Source: Stenotrophomonas sp.
GTDB taxonomy: Bacteria; Pseudomonadota; Gammaproteobacteria; Xanthomonadales; Xanthomonadaceae
DNA length: 17,073 nt
Direction: 5' to 3'
Assembly (NCBI GenBank): GCA_003248565.1
Contig: QFOV01000044.1
Coordinates: forward strand, 1-17,073
A program made the translations under genes and the position numbers. Of this stretch, positions 6,071-12,924 are shown one piece after another. Within the stretch, counting starts at the first letter, position 1. Each line of letters begins with the position of its first letter. The notes under the pieces were generated by a model. That model saw nothing but the letters and a program-made list of their open reading frames with translations. It did not search any database and had not been told where the DNA came from.

Positions 6071-7477
6071 ATGAAAGCGATCAAATGGAATGTACTCGCC
6101 ATGGCGGTTTCCGCGCTGACCCTCAGCGCGGCAGCCAATGCGGCGGATGACCAGAACGCGACCGCGAACATCAATCACCAGCATGCTGTGACTGAGACGC
6201 GGACGAATACCAACACCAACACCAACATCAACACCAATGTCGATACCGACATTGATCTGAAGTTGGATGCCGCAGCCCGCCTGCGCTACAACGAAACGCA
6301 TAACATCACTGACACGCGCAGCAACACCGAAACCACCAGCACCGTCACCGAGAACGTGCAGAAGACCTCGAATATCTCGGCCGACGAACGCAAGGAAAAG
6401 AACAACCACGGTGTTGATGTGAACCTCGAGAAGGACATCCGTCTGAGCTCGGACGTGAACTTCTCCGGTGATCCGACCATTACCGGCAACATCGATCTGG
6501 ATTCGGCTGCAATTGCCCTCATCGACAACCGTCAGTCGGTCTCCAACAACCACGCCCGCAACGGGTTGCTGGACAACACCGCATCGATTGCCGATGACGT
6601 GGGTTCTGACGCTTCGGGCAACCTTGGCTTCAACGTGGCTGCTGGCGACAACAACGCCCAGGACAATGCCGCTGCGCTGTCGGCTGCCGATGCCTCCTTC
6701 AGCTTCGGCATGGCTGACGCCGAAGTGTTCGTGAACCAGGCTGGCATGAACAACATGACCTGGAACCATGGCGTGACCAATGATGCAAGCATCGGCGGCA
6801 ACGCGTTCTCCGGCGCAGCTGGCAACATCGGCGTCAATGTGACCTCGGGCAACAACAATGAGCAGAAGAACGCTCTGGCTGCGTCGGTCGCGACCAGCGC
6901 CTACGCCACCTCGACCATCAGCTCGAACCAGGCCTCGAGCGGCAACAAGGTCGAGAACAACGGCTACTACGACCGCATGGTCAGCACCGTCAATGTAAGC
7001 CTGAGCGGCAAGGTCACCGGCACCACCAAGGGCACCGGCACCGGTGAGTACGCCGGCACCGGCAACTCCTACCAGAAGACCAACTTCTATCCGGACAACT
7101 GGAATGGTGACTCGCACCCGGCTGGCGGCCAGACCGGTCACTCTGATTGGGACAACCAGACCCAGGGTGCCGTGGCCAATCCGAACCGTCCGGGCGTGGG
7201 TGGCATGGCATGGGATACCGATGAAAAGGGCAACCTCAAGTTCAGCGAGATGGGAACTGCTGATCTCACGGCCAGCCTGAGTGGCCAGGTGACCACGGTT
7301 GACTGGGTGGCGGTCAATGCGACCAATACCGCCAGTCTGTCGGGTTCGGCGTTCTCCAACGCGTCGGGCAACATCGGTGTAAACGTGTCCTCGGGCACCG
7401 GCAACCTGCAGGCCAACAGCCTCGCGCTGGCGGTGGCACAGCCGTCAACCGGTGGTGGTACCGGTAACGAGCCGTAA
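6071..7477 (+). CDS. fapC: FapC-like major functional-amyloid subunit
   Basis: A 468-residue secreted protein. ATG 6071 has a good Shine-Dalgarno (GAAGAGG) and begins a signal peptide ending ANA-A (about residue 24); a GTG at 6020 overlapping the fapB stop is less likely. Three repeats carry the Fap signature: ASGNLGFNVAAGDNNAQDN (181-199), AAGNIGVNVTSGNNNEQKN (249-267) and ASGNIGVNVSSGTGNLQAN (431-449). Repeats 1 and 2 also share a second half with NQA and N...N. A roughly 100-residue linker rich in G, T, N, Y and W separates repeats 2 and 3. The N-terminal 145 residues are an unusual charged, Thr/Asn-rich region including an alternating T-N tract (45-56). No cysteine is present; Pseudomonas FapC has a C-terminal CxxC. 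It is longer than the Pseudomonas proteins I know (roughly 250-340 residues). Three hairpins follow the stop. Confidence 0.88.
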   Translation: MKAIKWNVLAMAVSALTLSAAANAADDQNATANINHQHAVTETRTNTNTNTNINTNVDTDIDLKLDAAARLRYNETHNITDTRSNTETTSTVTENVQKTSNISADERKEKNNHGVDVNLEKDIRLSSDVNFSGDPTITGNIDLDSAAIALIDNRQSVSNNHARNGLLDNTASIADDVGSDASGNLGFNVAAGDNNAQDNAAALSAADASFSFGMADAEVFVNQAGMNNMTWNHGVTNDASIGGNAFSGAAGNIGVNVTSGNNNEQKNALAASVATSAYATSTISSNQASSGNKVENNGYYDRMVSTVNVSLSGKVTGTTKGTGTGEYAGTGNSYQKTNFYPDNWNGDSHPAGGQTGHSDWDNQTQGAVANPNRPGVGGMAWDTDEKGNLKFSEMGTADLTASLSGQVTTVDWVAVNATNTASLSGSAFSNASGNIGVNVSSGTGNLQANSLALAVAQPSTGGGTGNEP

Positions 7478-7482
7478 CCGGA

Positions 7483-7506
7483 TGCGTCATCCCCGTGGAT
7501 GACGCA
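7483..7506 (+). other. RNA hairpin 1 after fapC
   Basis: A perfect 10-base-pair stem TGCGTCATCC / GGATGACGCA with loop CCGT, starting five bases after the fapC-like stop. It has no T tract, so it is better seen as an mRNA-stabilising or processing structure than as an intrinsic terminator. Confidence 0.7.
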
Positions 7507-7522
7507 CTGGCTCAGCGTAACA

Positions 7523-7550
7523 AGCCCGGCCATCCGCCAATGGCCGGGTT
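7523..7550 (+). other. RNA hairpin 2 between fapC and fapD
   Basis: A nine-base-pair stem CCCGGCCAT / ATGGCCGGG (7525-7533 with 7540-7548), loop CCGCCA, extended by a G-T and an A-T pair at the base. No T tract follows. Confidence 0.7.
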
Positions 7551-7552
7551 CC

Positions 7553-7590
7553 GGGAGCCCCCATTCCACTCCCCCGGGAGGGGGGCTCCC
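7553..7590 (+). other. RNA hairpin 3 between fapC and fapD
   Basis: A perfect 10-base-pair all-GC-rich stem GGGAGCCCCC / GGGGGCTCCC (7553-7562 with 7581-7590). The 18-base loop contains a further small palindrome CTCCC-CC-GGGAG. It ends 14 bases before the GGAGG ribosome-binding site of the fapD-like gene. No T tract follows. Confidence 0.7.
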
Positions 7591-7620
7591 ACCTTCCGGC
7601 GCTCTGGAGGTACCACGCCC

Positions 7621-8322
7621 ATGTTTGGTCGATCGCTGCTGTTGGCTTGTGCGTTGAGTGTGTCGCCGGGCCTGCTGCACGCAGGCGAGGTGGCATTCAG
7701 CAGTGTGTTGCCCAATGGTGCGTTGTACAGCGGCAAGATCGAAAGCATGAAGGAACGGCGCTTCCGCAACCTGGTGCGGCAGCAGACCGACTACAGCTGC
7801 GGTGCCGCGGCGCTGGCGACTATCCTCAAGCATGCATACCACCTCAACACCGACGAGGCGACGGTGATCGAGGGCATGATGGGAGTGGCAGACCCGGAGT
7901 TGGTGAAGCAACGTGGATTCTCGTTGCTGGATATCAAGCGTTACGTGGAATCACTGGGTATGCGCGGTCGCGGCTACCGGATTGACGAGGAGCGGCTGAT
8001 GAACCTGCGCGTCCCCAGCCTGGTGCTTATGGATGTACGTGGCTTCCGCCACTTCGTCGTGCTCAAGCAGATACGCGATGGCATGGCCGAGGTCGCTGAC
8101 CCGATCCTTGGCAACCGCGTGGTGCCGTTGCCGGAGTTTCTTGAAGCCTGGCCATCGCGCGCGGTGTTCGTGGTCATAGGCAGTGACTTCGATCGCAATA
8201 CGGTGCTGCTGCAACCCAGTGAGAGGCCCAGTGCGCGCGCGCTGTATGCACGCCAGGGGGCCAGCCCCATTACCGATGCGGAGCTGGTCGATTTTGGCTT
8301 CAGCCATGCCGACCTGTTCTGA
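7621..8322 (+). CDS. fapD: FapD-like C39-family cysteine peptidase
   Basis: A 233-residue protein with an N-terminal signal-like segment (residues 5-21), predicted periplasmic. The C39 peptidase fold is evident: oxyanion Gln54 and catalytic Cys60 in QQTDYSCGAAALATIL, catalytic His144 in GFRHFVVLK, and Asp160 in VADPILGN. C39 enzymes usually cut leader peptides after double glycine as domains of ABC exporters; here the domain stands alone and no ABC transporter is nearby, exactly as for FapD in Pseudomonas, which is needed for Fap assembly and may process FapF or other components. The ATG at 7621 has GGAGG 10 bases upstream; the in-frame ATG at 7495 lies inside hairpin 1 and would lose the signal peptide. 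A C-terminal tail of about 45 residues follows the domain. Confidence 0.88.
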   Translation: MFGRSLLLACALSVSPGLLHAGEVAFSSVLPNGALYSGKIESMKERRFRNLVRQQTDYSCGAAALATILKHAYHLNTDEATVIEGMMGVADPELVKQRGFSLLDIKRYVESLGMRGRGYRIDEERLMNLRVPSLVLMDVRGFRHFVVLKQIRDGMAEVADPILGNRVVPLPEFLEAWPSRAVFVVIGSDFDRNTVLLQPSERPSARALYARQGASPITDAELVDFGFSHADLF

Positions 8323-8334
8323 AGGAGTGTTGTG

Positions 8335-9102
8335 ATGAACGCAACCAAGTTCGCCCTGCTGGCTTTGGCGCTGACACTCGCGCTGCCAGCAGTTGGCGCG
8401 GAAACACCACAAAAGCCAGGCAAGGGCCTGCACGAGATTCCGGATCCGGAACTCAATCTGATGCGTGGCCGCTATACCGTGGGTGGTAACGCGGTTGCAT
8501 GGTTCGGGGTGACCATGGTTTCTACCTGGCAAACCACGACGGGCCAGAGCCTGCAGGGCGCGATGACGCTGGGCATGGACTTCAGCAAAGGTGGCAACGT
8601 GCCGAAGGTGACGTTCACACCGATCGTCAGCATCACCGATGCCAATGCGCCCTTGCCGGATTCCAGCGGACGCAGCATCGATGGCAGTGGTTTGAACAAC
8701 GTGGCCGGTGTCAGCCAGAGCGTGCAGATCGCCGGCGACGGCAATCGGGCCAGCAATGTCATGCATCTGAATGTACGCAACGATGGCGTCGTGCCCGGCG
8801 TCAGTGGATCGATAGCAGGCAATGCAACGGCACAGTCGGGTGACGCAAGCGCGGTGGCCAGCTTCGACGGCAATGCTGCGCGCCTGCAGCTGACCATCCA
8901 GGGGCAGGGTGCTGTGCAACAGTGGCTACGCAGCGGCAGCGTTGGCCAGAGTGTCCAGCTGACCAGCGATGGGCAGTTGGTCAGCAACCGGCTGCAGATT
9001 GATCTGGTAAGGGAGTCGATGGCGGGGAACCTGCCGTTGGCCCAGAACGTGGCACAGGCCATCACGCTCAATCGGGGGATTGGCGGGATAGGCGGGCAGT
9101 GA
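8335..9102 (+). CDS. fapE: FapE-like secreted amyloid-associated protein
   Basis: A 255-residue protein with a signal peptide ending VGA-E (about residue 22). The mature N-terminus PDPELNLMRGRYTVGG (37-52) and VAWFGVTMVSTWQ (54-66) resembles Pseudomonas FapE, a minor extracellular fibre component. Further on it has repeat-like segments GVSQSVQIAGDGNRASN (125-141) and GSVGQSVQLTSDGQLVSN (201-218), which echo the FapB/FapC pattern. The start is ATG 8335 with AGGAG eight bases upstream, 12 bases after the fapD-like stop; an adjacent GTG at 8332 is possible. No cysteine is present. The assignment depends on both sequence resemblance and fifth position in the operon. Confidence 0.78.
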   Translation: MNATKFALLALALTLALPAVGAETPQKPGKGLHEIPDPELNLMRGRYTVGGNAVAWFGVTMVSTWQTTTGQSLQGAMTLGMDFSKGGNVPKVTFTPIVSITDANAPLPDSSGRSIDGSGLNNVAGVSQSVQIAGDGNRASNVMHLNVRNDGVVPGVSGSIAGNATAQSGDASAVASFDGNAARLQLTIQGQGAVQQWLRSGSVGQSVQLTSDGQLVSNRLQIDLVRESMAGNLPLAQNVAQAITLNRGIGGIGGQ

Positions 9103-9103
9103 G

Positions 9104-9124
9104 CACGGGCAGGCCCGTGTTTTT
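9104..9124 (+). terminator. Terminator-like hairpin between fapE and fapF
   Basis: Stem CACGGG (9104-9109) / CCCGTG (9114-9119) with loop CAGG and then TTTTT (9120-9124). It begins two bases after the fapE-like stop and ends 28 bases before the fapF-like ATG. The short stem and short T tract suggest partial rather than full termination, which would lower expression of the last gene. Confidence 0.5.
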
Positions 9125-9152
9125 GGCGAGTCCAACGTAGAGGAACGACACA

Positions 9153-10478
9153 ATGAAACGACTGGCGATGGCGGCGCTGGTGAGTCTGACTGTTGCTTCA
9201 CCACGGGTGATGGCGCAGGAGGCGACAACCGGCAACAAGGATGCAGAGGATGTAAGGGCACTGGTGGCGCAGCTGGAAGCACTCAAGGCCAGCTATGCCC
9301 AGGAGGTGCGGCGTCTGCGGGAATTGGATATGCAGGTGCAGGCAATCCAGGCGCGGGTCAGTGGCAAGACCGCCCAGGTGTTGCCGACACCGCAGTTGCC
9401 CGCGGGTGAGGCCGCAGCTGCTTCCACCGCAGCGACAGCCCCGCCCGCAACTGCGGCCCCGGCCGGCGAGGGCTATGCAAGCAGCGCGGCTGAAGCACAG
9501 CAGGCCAAGGAAGCGGCACGGCGCAGTGTTGATGACGTGAAGCAACAACAATCGGCGCTGTTCAATCAAAAGCTGACGCTGGAAAACAGCATCACCTATG
9601 CACGCTATGACCGCAAACAGCTGACCCTCAACGGCTTCCTGGCGTTGGACGCGATCTTTCTCGGCAACATCGCCATCGAAAACGTCGAGTCCGATTCGCT
9701 CACCTACAACTTTGCCGCACGCTGGGGCCTCAATCCCCGCCTGACCTTGAACCTGGATGTGCCGTACATCGCCCGCAAGACGATTTACCAGAAGGGCGGT
9801 GCAGGTGGTTCAGCGGCGGCCATCGCGCAGGAGGAAACCCATGGCACCGGGATTGGCGATGTCACCGTCAGTGCCAATTACAAGCTGTTTGGTGAACGCG
9901 GCTGGCGCCCGGAGACCGTCCTGACCGGCGGTATCACCGCGCCGACGGGGCGCGAGCCCTATGGCCTGGATTGGAAGGTGATCGAGCGCGACGACGATGA
10001 CTTCATCCGTTTCGCGGTGCCTTCCAAGCAGCCGACCGGCAACGGTCTATGGCAGGCGAACATCGGCCTGTCGGCGGTGAAGAGTGCGGACCCGGCGATC
10101 CTGTTCGGCAACATCGGTTATGTGCGCTCGTTCAAGCGCAGCTTCGACGACATCGATGCCAATCCGGACACAGTCAATCCTGGTGAGGTGACGCTGGGTG
10201 ATTCGTATTACTTCGGCGCAGGCGTGGCGTTTGCATTCAACGAACGCACCAGTTTGAGCATTTCCTTCAGCGACCGCATGAGTGCACGTGCCAGCACGCG
10301 TTACAAGAACGGCAAGTGGATGAAGGTGATCGGCAGTGATGGCAACGCGGGCACGCTCAATCTGGGCGTGACCTATGCGCTGACATCCAAGGCCACTTTT
10401 GTGAGCATGTTGGGGATTGGCCTTACCCCGGATGCGCCGGATTTCACCCTGGCGTTCAAGGTGCCTTACATGCTGTGA
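9153..10478 (+). CDS. fapF: FapF-like outer-membrane amyloid secretion channel
   Basis: A 441-residue outer-membrane protein with a signal peptide ending VMA-Q (about residue 21). Next come a heptad-patterned coiled coil (about 31-69, LVAQLEALKASYAQEVRRLR), an Ala/Pro/Thr-rich linker (75-107), a second helical, gating-plug-like segment (109-145), and a C-terminal beta-barrel from about 155 to the end, rich in alternating aromatic/hydrophobic strands. This is the FapF architecture: a trimeric coiled coil in the periplasm and a 12-strand barrel that exports Fap subunits. The last residues FTLAFKVPYML form a final strand, though the protein ends in Leu rather than the usual aromatic. ATG 9153 is preceded by AGAGGA. 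It is the last gene of the cluster. Confidence 0.88.
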   Translation: MKRLAMAALVSLTVASPRVMAQEATTGNKDAEDVRALVAQLEALKASYAQEVRRLRELDMQVQAIQARVSGKTAQVLPTPQLPAGEAAAASTAATAPPATAAPAGEGYASSAAEAQQAKEAARRSVDDVKQQQSALFNQKLTLENSITYARYDRKQLTLNGFLALDAIFLGNIAIENVESDSLTYNFAARWGLNPRLTLNLDVPYIARKTIYQKGGAGGSAAAIAQEETHGTGIGDVTVSANYKLFGERGWRPETVLTGGITAPTGREPYGLDWKVIERDDDDFIRFAVPSKQPTGNGLWQANIGLSAVKSADPAILFGNIGYVRSFKRSFDDIDANPDTVNPGEVTLGDSYYFGAGVAFAFNERTSLSISFSDRMSARASTRYKNGKWMKVIGSDGNAGTLNLGVTYALTSKATFVSMLGIGLTPDAPDFTLAFKVPYML

Positions 10479-10511
10479 GGATGATCGCGGGATGAGCTCT
10501 GGTGGAGGCGG

Positions 10512-10540
10512 GCGCTGCGTGCAGTGGATCAACGCAGCGC
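10512..10540. terminator. Hairpin between convergent fapF and activator genes
   Basis: A nine-base-pair stem GCGCTGCGT / ACGCAGCGC (10512-10520 with 10532-10540), loop of 11 bases. It overlaps the last codons of the activator gene on the other strand. No T run follows on either strand, so it may be a weak bidirectional terminator or an mRNA end-protecting structure. Confidence 0.4.
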
Positions 10541-11860
10541 TTCCAGCTCCAGGTGATGCTTGCGGCACATGCGGTAGATGGTGACCCGTGAGACTTTCAT
10601 CAGTCGCGCGCAGGCGCTGATGTTGTATTGGCTTTGTTGCAGGCAGGACAGCAGGGTTTCGCGTTCGGCCCGGCTCCGCGCCTGGCTGAGTTGGGCGTCG
10701 TTGGCAGCCTGGTTGAGCTCCAGATCCGCGCAGCTGATCAACTCGCCTTCGGCGGTGATGGCCGCGCGCTGTACCCGGTTGAGCAGTTCGCGGACATTGC
10801 CGGGCCACGGAAAGCGGTCCATTGCCTGGCGTGCTTCAGTGGTATAACCGCGGGCGCGGGTGGGGTGGCGGGTGCGGAAGTTGCGCAGGAACTGGCGCGA
10901 AAGCAGTTCAATGTCGCCATCGCGTTTGCGCAGTGGCGGCATCGCCAGACGCAGCACGTTCAGGCGGTAATAAAGATCGCGACGGAAGCGGCCTTCTTCC
11001 ACCGCACGTTCCAGATCCACGTGGGTGGCGGCGAGGATGCGTACATCCACCGGGATGGGCTGATTGCTGCCGACCCGTTCGATGGTGCCTTCCTGCAATA
11101 CCCGCAACAGGCTGGTCTGCGCATCCAGTGGCAGGTCGCCGACTTCATCCAGGAACACGCTGCCGGTGTGTGCGGTTTCAAACAGGCCTTGGCGACGGCC
11201 GGTGGCACCGGTGAAGGCTCCACGCTCATGGCCGAACAATTCCGACTGGACAAGGGTGGAAGGAATGGCACCGCAGTTGATGGCCTGGAAGGGCTTGCCG
11301 TTGCGCGCCGACAGGCGATGCAGCGCATGTGCGGCGACCTCCTTGCCGGTGCCGGTCTCTCCGGTGATCAGGACGGGCAGGTCCACCGGCGCGTACTTGC
11401 GCAGGGTGGCGCGCATGACCAGCATCACCTCGCTCTCGCCGAGCAGGGTATCCAGCACGTCTTCACTGGCAGCGCGTGGCACTTCATTGCTCAGGCCCTG
11501 CAGCCCGCGCAGTAGTTCCTTCAGGTCCGGTGGATGCGGGAACTGTTGGCGGCAGGCGGCAAGCAAGGGATGCAGGGGCGATTGCCCAATGCCATCGCTG
11601 GCCGGGGTGATGGCAAACAACGGCATATGGTGATGCTCGGCGGTGAGCTTGCCGATGCGCTCCAGCTCACTTTCCGAGCTGGTGCGGAAATCGATCAGGC
11701 CAACCACCGTGTCGCCGCCTCGCATGCCAATGTCGGCGGGCTGTTGGGGAAGTACCGTTCGCACCTGCCAGCCATCCGCAGCCAGCATTACTTTCTCTCT
11801 TGCCCCCGGATTTCCAAACCAGATCACACAACGTGTACTTGACACAGATGTCGCGGCCAT
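10529..11860 (-). CDS. Sigma-54-dependent transcriptional activator, VpsR-like
   Basis: A 443-residue enhancer-binding protein. The N-terminal 125 residues resemble an atypical receiver as in VpsR, with Asp57 in VVGLIDF. The AAA+ domain has Walker A GETGTGKE (167-174), the sigma-54-contacting loop GAFTGA (214-219), Walker B VFLDEVGD (235-242), arginine-finger region FRRDLYYRLNV (292-302) and GNVREL (354-359). A Fis-type helix-turn-helix is at about 411-434 (NISACARLMKVSRVTIYR). All residues needed to activate sigma-54 RNA polymerase look intact. ATG 11860 has GGAGGA 10 bases upstream. It is convergent with the fap-like operon, whose promoter is sigma-54 type, so it is the obvious candidate regulator; VpsR itself binds c-di-GMP, but whether this protein does is unknown. 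Confidence 0.92.
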   Translation of the reverse strand: MAATSVSSTRCVIWFGNPGAREKVMLAADGWQVRTVLPQQPADIGMRGGDTVVGLIDFRTSSESELERIGKLTAEHHHMPLFAITPASDGIGQSPLHPLLAACRQQFPHPPDLKELLRGLQGLSNEVPRAASEDVLDTLLGESEVMLVMRATLRKYAPVDLPVLITGETGTGKEVAAHALHRLSARNGKPFQAINCGAIPSTLVQSELFGHERGAFTGATGRRQGLFETAHTGSVFLDEVGDLPLDAQTSLLRVLQEGTIERVGSNQPIPVDVRILAATHVDLERAVEEGRFRRDLYYRLNVLRLAMPPLRKRDGDIELLSRQFLRNFRTRHPTRARGYTTEARQAMDRFPWPGNVRELLNRVQRAAITAEGELISCADLELNQAANDAQLSQARSRAERETLLSCLQQSQYNISACARLMKVSRVTIYRMCRKHHLELEALR

Positions 11861-11992
11861 GCCTGGTCACTCCTCCATTCGGCGTCACCATATACCTGTG
11901 ATTCACGCATGCGCAATCGTATTTGGCACTTTGTTGCAGGCGGCAGGAGCGTTGTTCGCATTAACTTTTGTGCAGGACAAGTGATGTCGAAA

Positions 11993-12026
11993 GGGCGGGC
12001 AATAAAAAAGGGCGGGCAATAAAAAA
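11993..12026. repeat. Tandem 17-base direct repeat
   Basis: GGGCGGGCAATAAAAAA occurs twice head to tail (11993-12009 and 12010-12026). The second copy supplies the T tract of the terminator at 12021-12050 (minus strand), so the duplication places a second T run downstream of it. Between here and the activator start at 11860 I see no further gene; this about 130-base stretch should hold the activator's promoter, which I could not define. Confidence 0.85.
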
Positions 12027-12050
12027 GCCGCAACCCGAAGGTTGCGGCTT
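12021..12050 (-). terminator. Rho-independent terminator of the NlpC/P60 gene
   Basis: Read on the minus strand, an 11-base-pair stem AAGCCGCAACC / GGTTGCGGCTT closes a TTCG tetraloop and runs into TTTTTT. It lies 25 bases after the stop of the hydrolase gene. A clear intrinsic terminator. Confidence 0.95.
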
Positions 12051-12074
12051 GGCAGGTAGTTGCCAGCAGGGCGC

Positions 12075-12818
12075 TTACAGCGCCATGCGACGTGCCTGCA
12101 TGAACTTGTCACCCCAGTAACCGGTGAGCAGGGTGTCGGTGCGGACGTCCTTGCCGGTGCTCGGGGCATGCAGGAAGCGGCCTTCGCCGACATAGATGCC
12201 GACATGGTCAACGCGGCCCTTGCGGCCAAAGAACACCAGATCGCCAGCGGCCAACGCGGCGCGGTCATTGATCAGTTCGGCATTGGCCTGGCTGGCCATC
12301 TCGCGCGATACGCGCGGCAGCTCGACACCCAGGGCGGTACGGAACACGTAACCGACCAGGCCGCTGCAGTCGAAGCCGGCGTCCGGCGAGGTGCCGCCCC
12401 AGCGGTACGGGGTGCCCAGCAGGGTCATGGCGCGGCGCAGGATGGACTGCACCTTGCCGTCGGAGTCGTTGGCCAACGCTGCCTCGGTGGCAGCGGAGAC
12501 ACCCTTGGAGGCGTCGTAGGCGGAGATAAGGCGGCTGAGATCGCCGGCAAACATCGCCGAGCGGTCCATCAGCGGAATGGTGTCACTGGCGGCCAGGTGC
12601 GGCAGCAACGCGGCGAGTGTGGCGGTGGCAGCGCTGTCAGCCTTGCTGCGCGGTGCTTCGGTCTTGGCCGCGGCCGGCTTGGCTGCCGGGGCGGTATCGG
12701 CGCTCTGGGCGAGGGCGGGCAGGCTGGCCAGAGCCAGTGCCGCGGCGCAGATCAGGCGGCGGAGGGTGAGCGGAACAATCTTGGGCTGGCTCGGATGGGA
12801 CGTGTTGTCAGTCGTCAC
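12075..12818 (-). CDS. NlpC/P60 family cell-wall hydrolase (paralogue 1)
   Basis: A predicted periplasmic peptidoglycan endopeptidase of the NlpC/P60 (Spr/MepS-like) family. From GTG 12818 it has 247 residues: a signal peptide (hydrophobic about 22-37, ending ALA-Q), an Ala/Lys-rich linker, a helical region, and the C-terminal NlpC/P60 domain from about 125. Catalytic Cys151 sits in GFDCSGLVGY, His205 in RVDHVGIYVGEG, and a third polar residue His217 in FLHAPSTG. The start is uncertain: the frame is open to a TTG at 12881, but that would put an implausibly long segment before the signal peptide, and neither start has a strong ribosome-binding site. The gene lies directly downstream of a shorter paralogue in the same direction and ends in its own terminator. 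Confidence 0.9.
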   Translation of the reverse strand: MTTDNTSHPSQPKIVPLTLRRLICAAALALASLPALAQSADTAPAAKPAAAKTEAPRSKADSAATATLAALLPHLAASDTIPLMDRSAMFAGDLSRLISAYDASKGVSAATEAALANDSDGKVQSILRRAMTLLGTPYRWGGTSPDAGFDCSGLVGYVFRTALGVELPRVSREMASQANAELINDRAALAAGDLVFFGRKGRVDHVGIYVGEGRFLHAPSTGKDVRTDTLLTGYWGDKFMQARRMAL

Positions 12819-12924
12819 GCGGCAGTCACTGGAAAAAGTCGATGGGCGATCATGCCCTGTGAAACGTGTGGATAGGTACAAATTTCGTTAAATAATTGTT
12901 ATTTTTCGCGAGGAATGTCTCGTT

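Noticed and set aside
6203..6256. Short tandem AAC/ACC repeat, considered as a CRISPR-like or phase-variable tract
   Set aside because: Trinucleotide pairs encode alternating Thr-Asn in frame with the fapC-like gene; there are no spacers, and length changes by whole codons would not shift the frame.
5957..7141. A 394-codon open frame on the minus strand opposite the fapC-like gene
   Set aside because: Val/Gly/Ala-rich translation without recognisable motifs or a ribosome-binding site; an antisense shadow of the repetitive fapC sequence.
7621..7650. Possible lipobox LLAC at residues 7-10 of the FapD-like protein
   Set aside because: The cysteine is too close to the N-terminus to leave a hydrophobic signal segment before it.
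7621..8322. Bacteriocin export function for the C39 peptidase
   Set aside because: No ABC transporter domain, membrane fusion protein or small precursor peptide gene is present.
4852..10478. Curli (csg) system as an alternative identity
   Set aside because: No CsgG-, CsgE- or CsgF-like protein; the C39 peptidase and coiled-coil beta-barrel exporter are fap features.
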